Below are positions 48,243 through 59,017 of a stretch of 64,000 bases of DNA, piece by piece. Both the position numbers and the translations under genes were made by a program. The stretch is taken from assembly GCF_000346465.2 (NCBI RefSeq), contig NC_034009.1:46096240-46160239 (forward strand), read 5' to 3'. Positions within the stretch are counted from its first letter, which is position 1. Each line of letters begins with the position of its first letter. The stretch is from Prunus persica. Lineage: Eukaryota > Streptophyta > Magnoliopsida > Rosales > Rosaceae. The notes below the pieces were generated by a model. It did no database searches and had not been told where the DNA came from. It saw only the letters and a program-made list of their open reading frames with translations.

Positions 48243-49329
48243 TGTCAATGCTTTGAACTACACAAGTCCTGCAGAAAGATATGTTAAAGAAACTGAAACA
48301 ACGGCGGTTTTCTGTTCTACCGTCGTCTTTTCTCGTCGTCTATATTAAGTTACGATGGCGGTAGATTTATAATTACCGACGTAGATTATTTTGTTAAACG
48401 TCGTTAAGTGTACTACAACCGACGTGGATTTTAATTTTAAATTATAAATGGAGTTTTTTTTCCCGTATTCTTTCAGTTTTAGTTTTCAATTCCAAAGCGT
48501 GATAAATAGATTTTTCTTTCCCGAGGAAATTTAAAATGAGGGAAATTAATGTTCTAGAATTTGTAAACTAACACGACGCAATATTTGCAAATCTGTGTCA
48601 TCTGTTAAGATTATGATGTGGAACAGAGTTCCATCTGGTAAGATTTCGTAACCCTTGGGATCTCAGACAAAACTGATTATGTCGGCGGTGTTCTATATAA
48701 ACCGTCGTGGTTATTTCAATTCTTGTCATTAAGTAGATCTACCGACGTAGGATAAGAAAATCAAAGAAAAAAATTGTTAACAAAAATTCTTATTAAGACG
48801 ACCGTTAAAATTAAAGGTACGACGTATAAAATGAATAAATACGACGATAAATTTTATTGTACGATTTAAAGATAACGTAGTAGAACTATACGAGAATGAC
48901 GTCGATATATTTATATTTTCCGTCGTTGTAAATTAATTTAATACGGCGATATTTTGTATTTTAAAGCCGTGGATTTGTTTGTAATTATACGGCGTCTTAT
49001 ACGAAAACCTCGTCGTCTTATTTTATGAGTAAAAACGGCAGTTTTTATTGAAATCGTCGTCTTTACTTTCTACGTCGGTCGATTCATAACTTCTGCCGTT
49101 CTTTGTTGGCATTGATTTTACACTGAGGAAATCTGTTTCAAATAGACGTCGGTTGTTTAATTATGTACGTCGTTGTTTTTGAACAGCCATTTGAAACTCC
49201 ATTTTTTAGTTGTCTAAGGTTGTATTACACGACGGTGTTTTTAGAACCGTCGTCTTTTTATAAACCACGACGGTTTTCACTTAGACCGTCGTTGTTTTCT
49301 GGTCGTCTTTTTCACTTTTTGTAGTAGTG
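48243..49329. repeat. CGTCG-motif array, right side of the large CACTA
   Basis: Motifs become densest towards the right terminus (49140-49320), e.g. ACGACGGTTTTCA and AGACCGTCGTTG. It ends in the terminal inverted repeat. Confidence 0.75.
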
Positions 49330-49332
49330 GAA

Positions 49333-49510
49333 GTTTTACTCTGTAGGAGATATCTTCGAAAATGGGGCTTCTTTTGTCGAAACAGGTGCCGGAAGAGCAA
49401 AGCCAAACTATAACGGAGAACAAACTTTCCCAGTTGTTAATGCCAAATCTGTCCGCTCATTGACAAGGTCATCTGGTGCTTTGATATGCATCAAAAGATC
49501 CAGATGCTAA
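49333..49510 (+). pseudogene. Pectate lyase, 3' part of exon 4
   Basis: Continues the pectate lyase frame after removing one copy of the GAA duplication: FYSVGDIFENGASFVETG, then a Ser/Arg-rich C-terminus ending RSRC and TAA at 49508-49510. The frame is undamaged. It is separated from its promoter and first exons by 14.9 kb. Confidence 0.92.
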
Positions 49511-49889
49511 TCAGTTAATGCTTCGGCTCAAGCGATGCCATATGGAGATATGATATAAATGCAAGTCATATATATACATGCATAGGAAAATCAATTGTAT
49601 GTCAGCTAAAAAAATGAGAACAATTGTATAGTGGATATATAAATCTCATCTCCTTCCTTTGGCCGTTGGTATCTTCAGAATTTAGGGATGGTTCCTTTGA
49701 GGCTATATTGTATTATTGGAATTCTGCTGTCAACTACTAGTTTTGTTCGTCTGGTTCTATGTATCTTTGTTGTGTTGTTTAGCAAGACCAGTGGACAACT
49801 TGTCCCTTGTAGTCCTCTTCTTAATGAAATTATGTTTCTTATTACCAAAAAATAAATAAATATACAATGAAATAACTGAGAGAGAATTA
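49511..49889. other. Pectate lyase 3' flank
   Basis: AT-rich; probable 3' UTR and spacer. No gene seen. Confidence 0.5.
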
Positions 49890-50779
49890 GGGCCGTGTTC
49901 GGTGGTGTTTTCAGAGGCCGTTTTCCGTTTTCATTCTTAGAAAACATTGAGATTTTTGAAATCATTTTCAACCTTTTAGTTATAATTCACTGAAAACGCA
50001 GAAAACATCAAAAGGATGTTTTCATTTTCAGAGAATATGGATTCACTGGGAAAAAAACAGCGCAGAAGCCACTATCGTCAAACACCACCCAACAGCCACT
50101 ACAGGCCAATCGAACCACAATCACCACAACAGACCAGCCACCTGCTAATCGCATCACCACCCGGTCGAACCCAATCGACCCTAACCATCAATACCACCTG
50201 TACCAAATCAAAGTACCACCACCTACTCAGCAAACTGCCAAGGAGAGAGAGAGAGAGAGAGGGGGGGGCTGGGATGGGAAGGAAGAAGAAAAGAGAAAGG
50301 AAAGGAGGAAGAAAGAAATGAGAAAAAAGAAAAAGGAAGGGAGGGTGTCAGCTGAAAGACTGTTTTCGATAATTTTTTATTTATTTTTGGTTGGTATTTG
50401 TTCAAAAATATTTTTATTTTTTAAATGATAATTTCAGTCTTTAAACAATATCAGAATTTATTTTATTTGTTAAGTTATACAATTTTCATTGTTTATGTTA
50501 CCAGACACGTTTTCACCATTTTTATTTTCTGAATCTGTTTATTAATTAATCTACCAAACGCATTTCGAACCGTGAAAATGCAAATTCATTTTCTCGTTTT
50601 CATTCTTTGAAAATATTCTTTGAAAACATTCTCTGTAAACATTACCAAACGGCCCCTTCGATCTAACCACTTCTTTTTTCTTTCTACCGTCTAGCAAAGC
50701 CTTTAGCCATTATTTACATTTTTTATATTGGTGTATATGCCTGTCTCCATCTTTTTCTTGTTTTCCAAGTGCCATAGAT

Positions 50780-51092
50780 CAAGATAATTAAGGTGGCGGG
50801 TACACTTTTCTCCACTAGTAGTTCTCCTATCTTCACTTTCTGGAAATGATTATTAAAGGTTTTCTCTTTCTTGGGAGGCCGGGCCACTAATCATATATGT
50901 ATTTAACCCTGAGGCTTTGGCCTCTGTTATTACTTTTTCACCAGGATATGCTTTTTGTGCATCATTGCAATCTTCTTTTCTTGCCCTATTTTCACAAGCA
51001 ACCAAGGGTTCTGCAGGTGATTAAATACATAATGATACTTCAGTGATGAATCCTGTTATTAGTGAAAGAAAATGGTCATAAGAACAGTTGAT
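50780..51092 (+). pseudogene. WAT1-related remnant (copy II)
   Basis: TTAAGGTGGCGGGTACACTT, CACTTTCTGGAAATG and AAAGGTTTTCTCTTTC match exon 1 of the half-gene at 51736. ATATGCTTTTTGTGCATCAT and AATCTTCTTTTCTTGCCCT match exon 2, and the piece from ATTAAATAC onward matches the gene's 3' end. Frame destroyed. Confidence 0.68.
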
Positions 51093-51362
51093 GTAAAAGA
51101 TTTCGTTTTAAAATGATGCAGAAGACCAAATCCCAGATGCAATTCCACAAGGGTAAATGACCTAGGCCATTTTTTCTCATAAATAAAATTCATTTTTTAT
51201 TCTCGCGCAATGGGCTAATAGCCGGAAATCATTAGAATGAGAGGTATCAGAAAGGATTTAAATTCTCATTCCCCAACATCGCTTGTATAAATAAAATAAT
51301 TGAAAAAATAACTCTAGCCCAATTAGCTGAACTGGTATTTTAGCCCAAATTGTATATTTAAA

Positions 51363-51386
51363 GAGTATAGCCGTCCGGCTATACTC
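51363..51386. repeat. GTATAGCCG palindrome
   Basis: GAGTATAGCCG-TC-CGGCTATACTC, 11-bp perfect arms. Confidence 0.9.
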
Positions 51387-51580
51387 TCAAATGCCATTCA
51401 ACTATTAAAATCTCCACTATGATAATAACTCTGATGCTATAAAATCTTAAAATCCTTAGAAGAAACTCTGTGATAATCGTTTTTCCATTTCTACAAACAA
51501 AAAAAATTGCAAAATCAGAAACATGCGTAAATTGCACGCCATGGTAGCCACGGATAGAGACTCGAACTCGTAGTTAGGTG

Positions 51581-51730
51581 GTCTGGGCGGATCTAGGCGG
51601 CCCCTAGGCGGTCTGGGCGGATTTGGGCGGCGCCTAGGCGGTCGGGGCGGATCTAGAAGGCGCCTAGGCGGTCTGGGCAGATCTAGGCGGCGCCTAGGCG
51701 GCCTGGGCGAGTCTGGGAGCCAGGGCGGGT
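51581..51730. repeat. 30-bp GC-rich minisatellite, about five units
   Basis: Unit begins GTCTGGGCGGATCTAGGCGG and ends with CGCCTAGGCG, with point differences between units. It directly abuts the WAT1 exon at 51736. Related degenerate tracts are at 28628-28748 and 55026-55082. Confidence 0.85.
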
Positions 51731-51735
51731 CTGCG

Positions 51736-52972
51736 TTGAAGATTAGAACTGCTAGAGGTCAAGCTAAGGTGGCTGGCATACTTTTCGGCATTGGTGGTTC
51801 TCTTGTTTTCACTTTCTGGAAAGGAGGATACCTATTTAAAGGTTTTGTAAAGAGGCCACTGATAAATATATCTGTTGGTGAGATGGGGCATGTTAAGGAA
51901 AACTGGATCAAGGGGGCCCTTCTTATTCTGACGAGTCACATTGCGTGGAGTGCATGGCTAATCCTCCAGGTGATTTTATAATTGAATTAAGATGACACCC
52001 TTTTATGTCATGTAATGTCCAAGTTTAGTTCTTTGTCCAACTTCAGCTCTCTGGTCTCACAGGCTGTGGTCTCCAAAGTCTACACTGCTCGATTATCGCT
52101 AACCACGATGATATGCTTTTTCGCATCGTTGCAATCTTCTTTTCTTGCTCTGTTTTTCGCAAGAAATCCAATTTCATGGAGACTGGAGTGGAACCTGCAA
52201 CTTTTTACCATCGTCTACTGCGTGAGTTTTCTCTTTCTCTTATCTTATTATTAGGTTCACAACGTCGATTTCAACAATTGATCATGCAAATTCTTATCGG
52301 AATCTGTGGTTCGATTTAAAAACCTCACAGCAGAACATGTAGAAGAGAACATTGTCTTGTGTGTGTGTGTATAAAGTAAATCAATTGGACATCCTATTTT
52401 GTTGTGTCTTATTGGGTGTTTTTCTCCTTGTTGGTATAAGATATATTTGAATCTGTCACAAGTTCTGGTCTTCATCCACTCCTTACTTTTGCAATAGGGA
52501 GTTGTAATCTCAGCATTAGCCTACTACCTGCAAAAATGGTGCCTCAGTTACAAGGGACCAGTCCTTGCAGCTATGTTTATTCCACTTCAAGTCATTATAG
52601 TGGCATTGTTCTCAGCAATTGCTTTCGCAGAGCGACTTCACTTTGGCAGGTAACCTGAAGAACACAAACACCTTCTTCCTGTTCCATCTTACTACTTCCA
52701 CATTTGATGGTTTCACTTATCCATTCTGTCACGGTAGTTTGTTTGTCATGAAAATTAGTTACAAATTTAATGTGGATTTTGTGTAAGTGGTGGTGTGCAG
52801 CTTGATCGGAGCGTTTCTCATTATCGTGGGCCTTTACTGTGTGCTGTGGGGAAAGAAGGAAAGACAATCTTGTTGCTGAACAGACAGAGAATGGAAAAGG
52901 GGTACTTGAAGACATTAAAGTGCTGGAGAATGATATTTCAGTCATAAATCCAGTCACTAGAGAAAGGAGATG
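51736..52972 (+). pseudogene. WAT1-related transporter, C-terminal half only
   Basis: WAT1-related proteins are EamA/DMT-type membrane transporters with ten segments. Exons 51736-51969, 52063-52221, 52498-52649 and 52801-52879 join in frame. They cover RTARGQAKVAGILFGIGGS, a loop, ALLILTSHIAWSAWLILQ, then YKGPVLAAMFIPLQVII, FAERLHFGS and LIGAFLIIVGLYCVLWGKKE, i.e. the end of the first EamA repeat plus the second. The N-terminal half is missing; the minisatellite takes its place. One extra A after KKE shifts the frame, and the expected tail (LVAEQTENGKGVLEDIKVLE) lies out of frame up to about 52972. Confidence 0.85.
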
Positions 52973-53140
52973 ATCATAAGAGTTCAGTTTCTTTTTACAC
53001 ATTTCACAGAGGTAAATGCACACCACCAAACTATAAATGATTGCCAAATTGATAATGGTTTGAGCCCTACAATCCAATCCATATGAATATATTAATACAA
53101 ATCAGCAAGAGAAATTCTTGTTCTCTTTCATGGTGTCATT

Positions 53141-54046
53141 TCAGGGAGTTTTCAATATCAATCGCAAACCAGTATATCACAACACTTTTTAGTAGCCCCT
53201 CAATAGCTTCATTTGCAGATTGAATTGGAATTATTTCAATCATTGGATGAATTCCATTTGAAGCAAAGAAATCTATCATTTCTTGGATATCCTTTGTTCC
53301 ACCTGTTACACTACCAGAAAAGGTTTTCCCAATGCATGGAGTTCATTATATATACTTGCAATTGCAATAACAGTTGGATATATAAAACTGTCATTTCAAT
53401 CATTTGAAACATGCCAATGTACCGATATGAAGGTTGGCAGGACTGATTTTGACTTCGCTGGGGAATCCCACCATAAGACCAGAACTCCACCAGTTTCAAT
53501 AGTTCCATGTATGGATCAAAAGGGTGATCACCAGATGCTATATCAATTATAAAGTCTACTGACTTCACCAGGGCCTATATAGCAAACAATAACCGACAAA
53601 TACTAAACCTATAGGTAAGAAACTTTGTGTATTTTTACCTTCATCTGATTTCTGTCAGATGAGACCACAAAGTTATCTGCACCCAGCTGACTTAAAGCTT
53701 CCTCTTTCTTGGATATGCTAGTTGCTGAAAATTGTTAATTCAAACCAAATGCCTTGCCAAACTTCACAGCCATGTGACCTAGGCCACCAAAGCCAATCAC
53801 CCCTAGAGATTTACCAGGTTGGTTCATCTTATGGCGTACCATCGAAGCATAAACAGTAATTCCAGCACAAAGTAGAGGGGCTGCCGAAGCCAATGGATAG
53901 TTTGCCGGTATTAATGTATGATTGGATGCAGCTTGCTTCTTTATCAAACCAGCGTCCTCATGAAAGGTTGGATCTCCTACTCTTGCGAGATACAAGAGAG
54001 GTATTGCACTTTTCTCCCCTCTTAACATTGGGAATTTCAGGTGCAC
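53141..54046 (-). pseudogene. Cinnamyl-alcohol-dehydrogenase-like (MDR family) pseudogene
   Basis: Zinc-type alcohol dehydrogenase of the CAD/mannitol dehydrogenase group. Minus-strand pieces: [20 protein letters not shown] and [20 protein letters not shown] (NAD(P)-binding Gly motif) at 53735-53920; [20 protein letters not shown] near 53645-53720; VKSVDFIIDIASGDHPFDPY near 53490-53575; and SVTGGTKDIQEMIDFFASNG, then the IDIENSLK end and stop at 53141. A stop follows FGLN and an extra base after the FPSE region breaks the frame. The zinc-binding N-terminal half is missing. Convergent with the WAT1 half-gene. Confidence 0.83.
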
Positions 54047-54646
54047 GTGGATATGGTATATGTAAGAATGAGATGCTACTTCTTATCTAACACGTTGTTT
54101 GAAATCTCATTTAGAATAGTTCGTATATATATATATATATCAATGTCATATGACCTCTGATACCTTCAATTTATTTCAAAACTCTTCTCTTCGTTGTCTC
54201 ATTAGAATGTTTTGCATCCAATTTTTCATGTGCAAAGATTATATTGATGTATCTCAAAGCAAAAGAGCAGGTTGTCTAGTGCAATGAGAAAAAGGTTGTC
54301 ATTGGGTTTAGTTCATAATTACCATGGATACATTTAAATTCTTACACTAGCAATTTTATGCTCTAAAATTCAAGATTCTTTTATCCCCAAAATGTTGGTG
54401 GATCCCTATTTTGTTGTTGTTGTATTTATGGGTTTAACCCGTAATATTTCTCATAAATAAAATCCATTTTTTTATCCTTGCCTTAGCTGGAAATCATTAG
54501 AATGTGAGGTATCAGAAAGAATTTAAATTATCATTTCCCAATATCACTGGTATAAATAAAATAATTGAAGAAATATCTCTATCCTAATTAGCTAAAGTGG
54601 TATTTTAGCCCTAAACCCTAAAATAACATGACAAAATTGTATATTC
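54016..54646. repeat. Duplicated segment, partner of 58525-58555 plus 61242-61860
   Basis: CCCTCTTAACATTGGGAATT at 54016 and the following 600 bases (e.g. TAACACGTTGTTTGAAATCT) match two separated pieces around the solo LTR. Non-coding, includes a (TA)n near 54126. Confidence 0.78.
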
Positions 54647-54651
54647 AAAGA

Positions 54652-54762
54652 GTATAGCCGGGCGGCTATACGGGTTAAATATATTATTTTAAAGGTATAG
54701 CCACTCGGCTCTACGGTTTGAATATATTCGAATATTTTAAATGTATAGCCGCGCGGCTATAC
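54652..54762. repeat. Three GTATAGCCG palindromes
   Basis: GTATAGCCG-GG-CGGCTATAC at 54652-54671 (perfect), a decayed one at 54695-54714, and GTATAGCCGCGCGGCTATAC at 54743-54762 (perfect). AT-rich spacers of 25-30 bases lie between. Confidence 0.9.
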
Positions 54763-54784
54763 TTTTAAATATATTTCCAAACAA

Positions 54785-55315
54785 ACACGAAGCTTGCACT
54801 CACAGTCACAGCCATTTCGTTTCTCTGTCAGCGCTTCCAAGCTTCAAAGACTCGGTATTGAGCCTCTCTCTCTCTCTCTCTCTCTCTCAAGCTTCAAAAA
54901 TTTTTCTTTCGTTTCGGCTGCTGCGTTGATTGGATTGTATTGGACACACACTATGAAAACCATCAAATGTCGTTCAGCTATTGAAATCTCCACTAAGATA
55001 ACAACTCTGATGCTATAAGTAGTTAGGCAGCGTCTAGGCGGATCTAGGACCCCTGGGAGGTTCTAGGAGGCCTGGGCGGGTCTGAGTGTCCCTTTTTTTT
55101 TTTTTTCCCAAATGATGAAGACAGACGAAGCTTGCACAGTTGCACTCGCAGAGGAATGTGGTGCGCGAGTGAAATGAAGAGACAGAGAAACGAACACGAA
55201 GCTTGCACTCACAGAGTCACAGTCCAACCTTCAAAATTCAAATACTCGGTCTTGAGCCTCTTCCTCAACTCAAGCTTGGATTTTTTTTCTTCGGTTTCAG
55301 CTGCTGCGTTGATTC
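54785..55315 (+). repeat. Leader-like segment, two further copies, with a short minisatellite
   Basis: GCTTGCACTCACAGTCACAG at 54793 and ATGAAAACCATC at 54952 match 28262-28455. A short GGCGG tract (55026-55082) and a T-run follow, then a second partial copy (GCTTGCACTCACAG at 55201). It leads straight into the helicase pseudogene. Confidence 0.7.
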
Positions 55316-55954
55316 TATTTTTTGTGTGCTTTTCTGTTATTGAAGTTGGCAACGTCAGATGAACATCCAAGGCAGTTTCTTAGTGTACCAAAAGAAGCCC
55401 AGCAGATGGTTCTTTAACCTGAGGCACACCTTGCAGTTTGTCACTGGATTACACCATGCCAGTCTGAATGACAAAGATAGATCTCTGGTTGAGGAACAAG
55501 ATTCAGGCATTTCTGTTTTACCTCAATAAGCATGAGTCTTTCCTGAAAAACACATTAGGAAAAGAGAATATAAAAGATCGTTTTCTTAATCTATATACTG
55601 ATTAGGCATATGTATTAAATTATAGGTATTGGTTTGTACCAGCACATTGGCATGGGGTGTAAACCTTCTAGGTCATCATCTGGTCATTATTAAGGTAAGG
55701 CAAAATTTGTGCGCTATCTTTTTCATTTGGTTCCTATATTCACAAAGGTTTCTAGCAGGAGTATATTGCAGCAGCTGTTCTTCAGAACAAATTTACGTAA
55801 GTGTTGATTCTCTTGCAGTTGCAGGGAACAGAATATTATGATGGGAAAACAAAGAGATATGTTGATTTTCCAATATGAATCACAGATATATTGCAAATGA
55901 TGGTTTTGGTCACACGTGACTATATAGAATAAAAAATGGAAAGAAAGAAATATG

Positions 55955-56303
55955 TGATGCAGGAGCATAGGGGTGGATCAAGATAGATATTTACCATTTG
56001 ATTAGTTATTTCATGATATATTGTTATTTTCTTATTTAGGTAGTTTTATGATATCTTTTATTGTTTATGTGTGATTTTATAATTAATTAGTTTACTTTTG
56101 GACCAAGTAGCCTTGGTGCCCAAGTCTTGTAAAGCCTATAAAAAAGGCTAATGTAATAGTTGTAGGAGAGATATGTTGATGATTAATAAAATAGTTTATT
56201 TGTGGCATGGATTTGCTACGATATATGTGAGTTTGCACTAGCCCTAGATTTCGGTGCTCGTGTATGTAGTTGGTGACCTGTGTCCGGATCCCGATCCCCA
56301 TCA
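55955..56303 (+). repeat. 5' LTR of the short retroelement
   Basis: 349 bp; contains CCTATAAAAAAGGC (TATA) and AATAAA. Differs from the 3' LTR at about four positions by eye. Confidence 0.95.
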
Positions 56304-56319
56304 ATTGATATCAGAGCTA

Positions 56320-56906
56320 TGGCTCAAGATCTGCTATATCGGGGAGGTTTTTGGATGGAGGGTCGTTTTAACAACTACAACGACATGGAGGAAATTAGGA
56401 GGATGCTACGACAACTTACGGAACGCATTGCTCGCATTGAAGCTCGAACCCAGATAGGTAAGAGTTCTGACGGGGAGGGATGTGTGAACCCTTATTTGAA
56501 CCGAGTAGCTCGCATCGACACTCTAAGCCTTGAGAGTCTCGACGGGGAGTACGAGGGAGATAGCCCTTTTCAGTATTGTGCTCCGCTGTGTGAGTCAAGT
56601 GAAGAGGGGCACGGTTATTCTCATTGTGTCTTTGAAGGTATAAATGAATTTGGTAATTTTGGTGCATCTTGTTATTCATTGAAGTTATTAAATTTGGATT
56701 TACCTCCAGTATTTGATCCTTGCAACTGTGAAAATTGCAATGAAAATTGTTTGGGTGTTCAAAGCAATTTTGATAAGCAATTTATTGCCCAGAATAGTGA
56801 AGATATGAGAATTGAGAAAACTTTGAAGATATTATTGATTTTATGGGCATTAATATTTTCACTTGGAAGGTTGCCAAAAATCTGGTTGATTTTGTCAATC
56901 GGTTGA
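56320..56906 (+). pseudogene. Gag-like remnant of the short LTR element
   Basis: An open frame after the primer-binding site starts MAQDLLYRGGF and contains MEEIRRMLRQLTERIARIEA, a coiled-coil phrase common at the start of plant Ty3/gypsy gag proteins. A Cys-rich stretch (CNCENCNENC) follows. There is no recognisable full gag or pol, so the parent family is uncertain. Confidence 0.55.
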
Positions 56907-57114
56907 AGATTCTAGAGAGAAACATTTGCATTGCTAGAGGGAGTAAGAAGCCAAGAATAACGAAATATTTCAAATATCTTTTTATTTGGAAAGGAAGGTT
57001 TCAATTGGATGCTAAAAGATCTAGAATTAATATGAAGCAATTGAAGATTCTACTCGGATTTTCCACAATCAAAGGCTTGAATTCGAGGACGAATTCTTTC
57101 CAACCAGGGGAGTC

Positions 57115-57463
57115 TGATGCAGGAGCATAGGGGTGGATCAAGATAGATATTTACCATTTAATTAGTTATTTCATGATATATTGTTATTTTCTTATTTAGA
57201 TAGTTTTATGATATCTTTTATTGTTTATGTGTGATTTTATAATTAATTAGTTTACTTTTGGACCAAGTAGCCTTGGTGCCCAAGTCTTGTAAAGCCTATA
57301 AAAAAGGCTAATGTAATAGTTGTAGGAGAGATATGTTGATGATTAATAAAATAGTTTATTTGTGGCATGGATTTGCAAAGATATATGTGAGTTTGCACTA
57401 GCCCTAGATTTCGGTGCTCGTGTATGTAGTTGGTGACCTGTGTCCGGATCCCGATCCCCATCA
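57115..57463 (+). repeat. 3' LTR of the short retroelement
   Basis: Same length and ends as the 5' LTR. Confidence 0.95.
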
Positions 57464-59017
57464 ATATGTGAATCAGATTACATGCTTTTCTCCCTTTATA
57501 ATCAACAGTTGCTCAGATTCTACAAGAAAGATGGGAGTATATGTCCATCACAATCCGCCTGCGCTGCGCCTAACAATCAATAAACACGAATCATATTACT
57601 TTCTTAATTTGCCTCAAATACTAGGAATCAGGTTGTTTGGGGTTTTGAATATCAGAAAATCAAATAAAGTCAATGGATGAAGTCTTGCAGTCTTAAATCT
57701 AATCAATGAACCATTTTCCTTTTTATTTTTTCAATACTCTACACCTATCTTTTTTTTTTTATTATGTTAAAGTTCAGAACGCCCATCATTTGCGTTGCTG
57801 CTGTGACAATGATCCTCTTGTACTTAAATGTGGTGAAGACACAAGTTAAAAGCCTTTAAATGTGCCCTTTGTATTTGATTTATTGAGCCTGTACAAAATC
57901 TTACATGAGCGTAGTTTTCTACGGATGTTTAATCCAGCTTACTATGGCTTGGACAACACTGAACCTGAGTTTGATATAAAGTGGATAAGGACCGCTTAGA
58001 TGATCCACATGTCAAATCCAATCTTCTATTTCGGGTCAGAGTTGTCTTCAACTATATGTTTTTCGCATAAAAACTTCATGTCGTTTTGCTTCTTAGTTCT
58101 CTCATCGTTTTATTCTCTAACCATGCATGAATTCTGCATTCAAGCACATTTTTCGCCCAATCAGTGATTACGTCACAGACTTGAAGTCAGTATTGGATCA
58201 AAGTATGGGAATCATCCAGGCCATGATAGATATATGTGCTAATAGTGGGTGGATTTGAAGCTCAATTACTTGCATGCATCTTCTGCAAAGGGTCGTGCAA
58301 GTATTCTTCTTAGTAGTTACAATTCTGACTTCTTAGTAGTAGTACTTGCCTAGAATAAAAGACGAGTGCTAGTGCGAATTGGGCATTCTGCCTTGTTTAT
58401 ATTATTACATTCGACAGCTAGCATATTAGTTGATTAGTTAGAGATGTTAATCGGGGATGCTGAGCACCCTTGAATGTTGTTAGTCCATGCCTCTTTCCTG
58501 TATTGTTTATCTTGTTTATTTTATTTTATTTTCCCTCTTAACATTGGGAATTTCATGAAAGGATCCGCCCCGAATTTCTCAAAACCCGAGGCAAACCTTT
58601 TGAAATTCCCGACATCACTCCAATGCCAGGCCCACTTACTAAAGACCGAGACTTCCTGCCGAAATTTCGGCAGAGTCTTCCCTATAAATTGGACATTTTC
58701 CAAAATTAAAACCTGCATAAAAATGCATTTAATATCCACAACTGGCAGCATGCACAATATAATTTCATGCAATTCACATAAACGGCCTTCGGCCTTCCAA
58801 TAATTCTCAACAAACTACCAAACACGCTAACAAATCAATTCATGCCTTAAACAAGGCAAACAATAAATTATGACTAACATTTAGTCTGCGGCTGCACCTA
58901 ATAACTTTAGGCTGCCTACGTACCCTCCTTGAGGGATCAAGCCACACGTAGTTCTTCCATAAAACCCAATTCCACTCATAGGCAATACCTTATTTCTTTT
59001 CTCTGTATTTCACATAA

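Larger units (their letters stand above)
34388..49329. mobile_element. CACTA (En/Spm) DNA transposon, 14.9 kb, inserted in pectate lyase exon 4
   Basis: The left end is CACTACTACAAAAAAGC. The right end, in reverse complement, is CACTACTACAAAAAGTG. The 3-bp duplication GAA flanks it (34385-34387 and 49330-49332), as CACTA elements produce. Inside are TnpD-like and TnpA-like genes on the minus strand, dense CGTCG/CGACG subterminal-type motifs, an RPN6 gene fragment, and a nested CACTA-like element. The TIRs match almost perfectly over 14 bases and the host exon is still in frame on both sides, so the insertion looks recent. Confidence 0.96.
49890..51735. repeat. Repeat block copy II (paralogous to 26896-28756)
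   Basis: Starts GGGCCGTGTTCGGTGGTG. The MITE-like part ends ACATTACCAAACGGCCCC near 50656. Downstream order matches copy I, with WAT1 remnant, palindrome and minisatellite, but it lacks most of the leader-like segment. It ends in the same GCGGGTCTGCGTTG junction, here followed by a WAT1 exon instead of RPL9. Confidence 0.78.
55955..57463 (+). mobile_element. Short LTR retroelement (TRIM/LARD-like, 1.5 kb)
   Basis: Two 349-bp LTRs flank an 811-bp interior. LTRs start TGATGCAGGAGC and end CCCCATCA, and a 5-bp duplication ATATG lies outside each end (55950-55954 and 57464-57468). Two bases after the 5' LTR is TGATATCAGAGC, a primer-binding site of the initiator tRNA-Met type. Before the 3' LTR is a purine tract AGGGGAG. 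No protease, RT or integrase. Confidence 0.95.
55349..58260 (+). pseudogene. ASCC3/DExH14-type RNA helicase pseudogene fragments
   Basis: Ski2-like Brr2-type helicases have two helicase cassettes and Sec63 domains. Fragments in order: SDEHPRQFLSVPKEAQQMVL and LHHASLNDKDRSLVEE (55349-55495); VCTSTLAWGVNL and HLVIIK (55629-55694); GTEYYDGKTKRYVDFPI (55822-55880); FNPAYYGLDNTEPEF (57930-57985); DRLDDPHVKSNLLFR (about 57985-58040); ISDYVTDLKSVLDQSMGIIQ and AMIDICANSGW (58150-58258, Sec63 region). Large parts are missing, e.g. the QMMGRAGRP region, and stops and frameshifts occur at most joints. An LTR element sits in one intron. Confidence 0.85.

Noticed and set aside
52595..53077. 160-residue minus-strand ORF also found as 62301-62732
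   Set aside because: It is antisense to WAT1 exons 3-4 and its conservation is fully explained by the inverted duplication.
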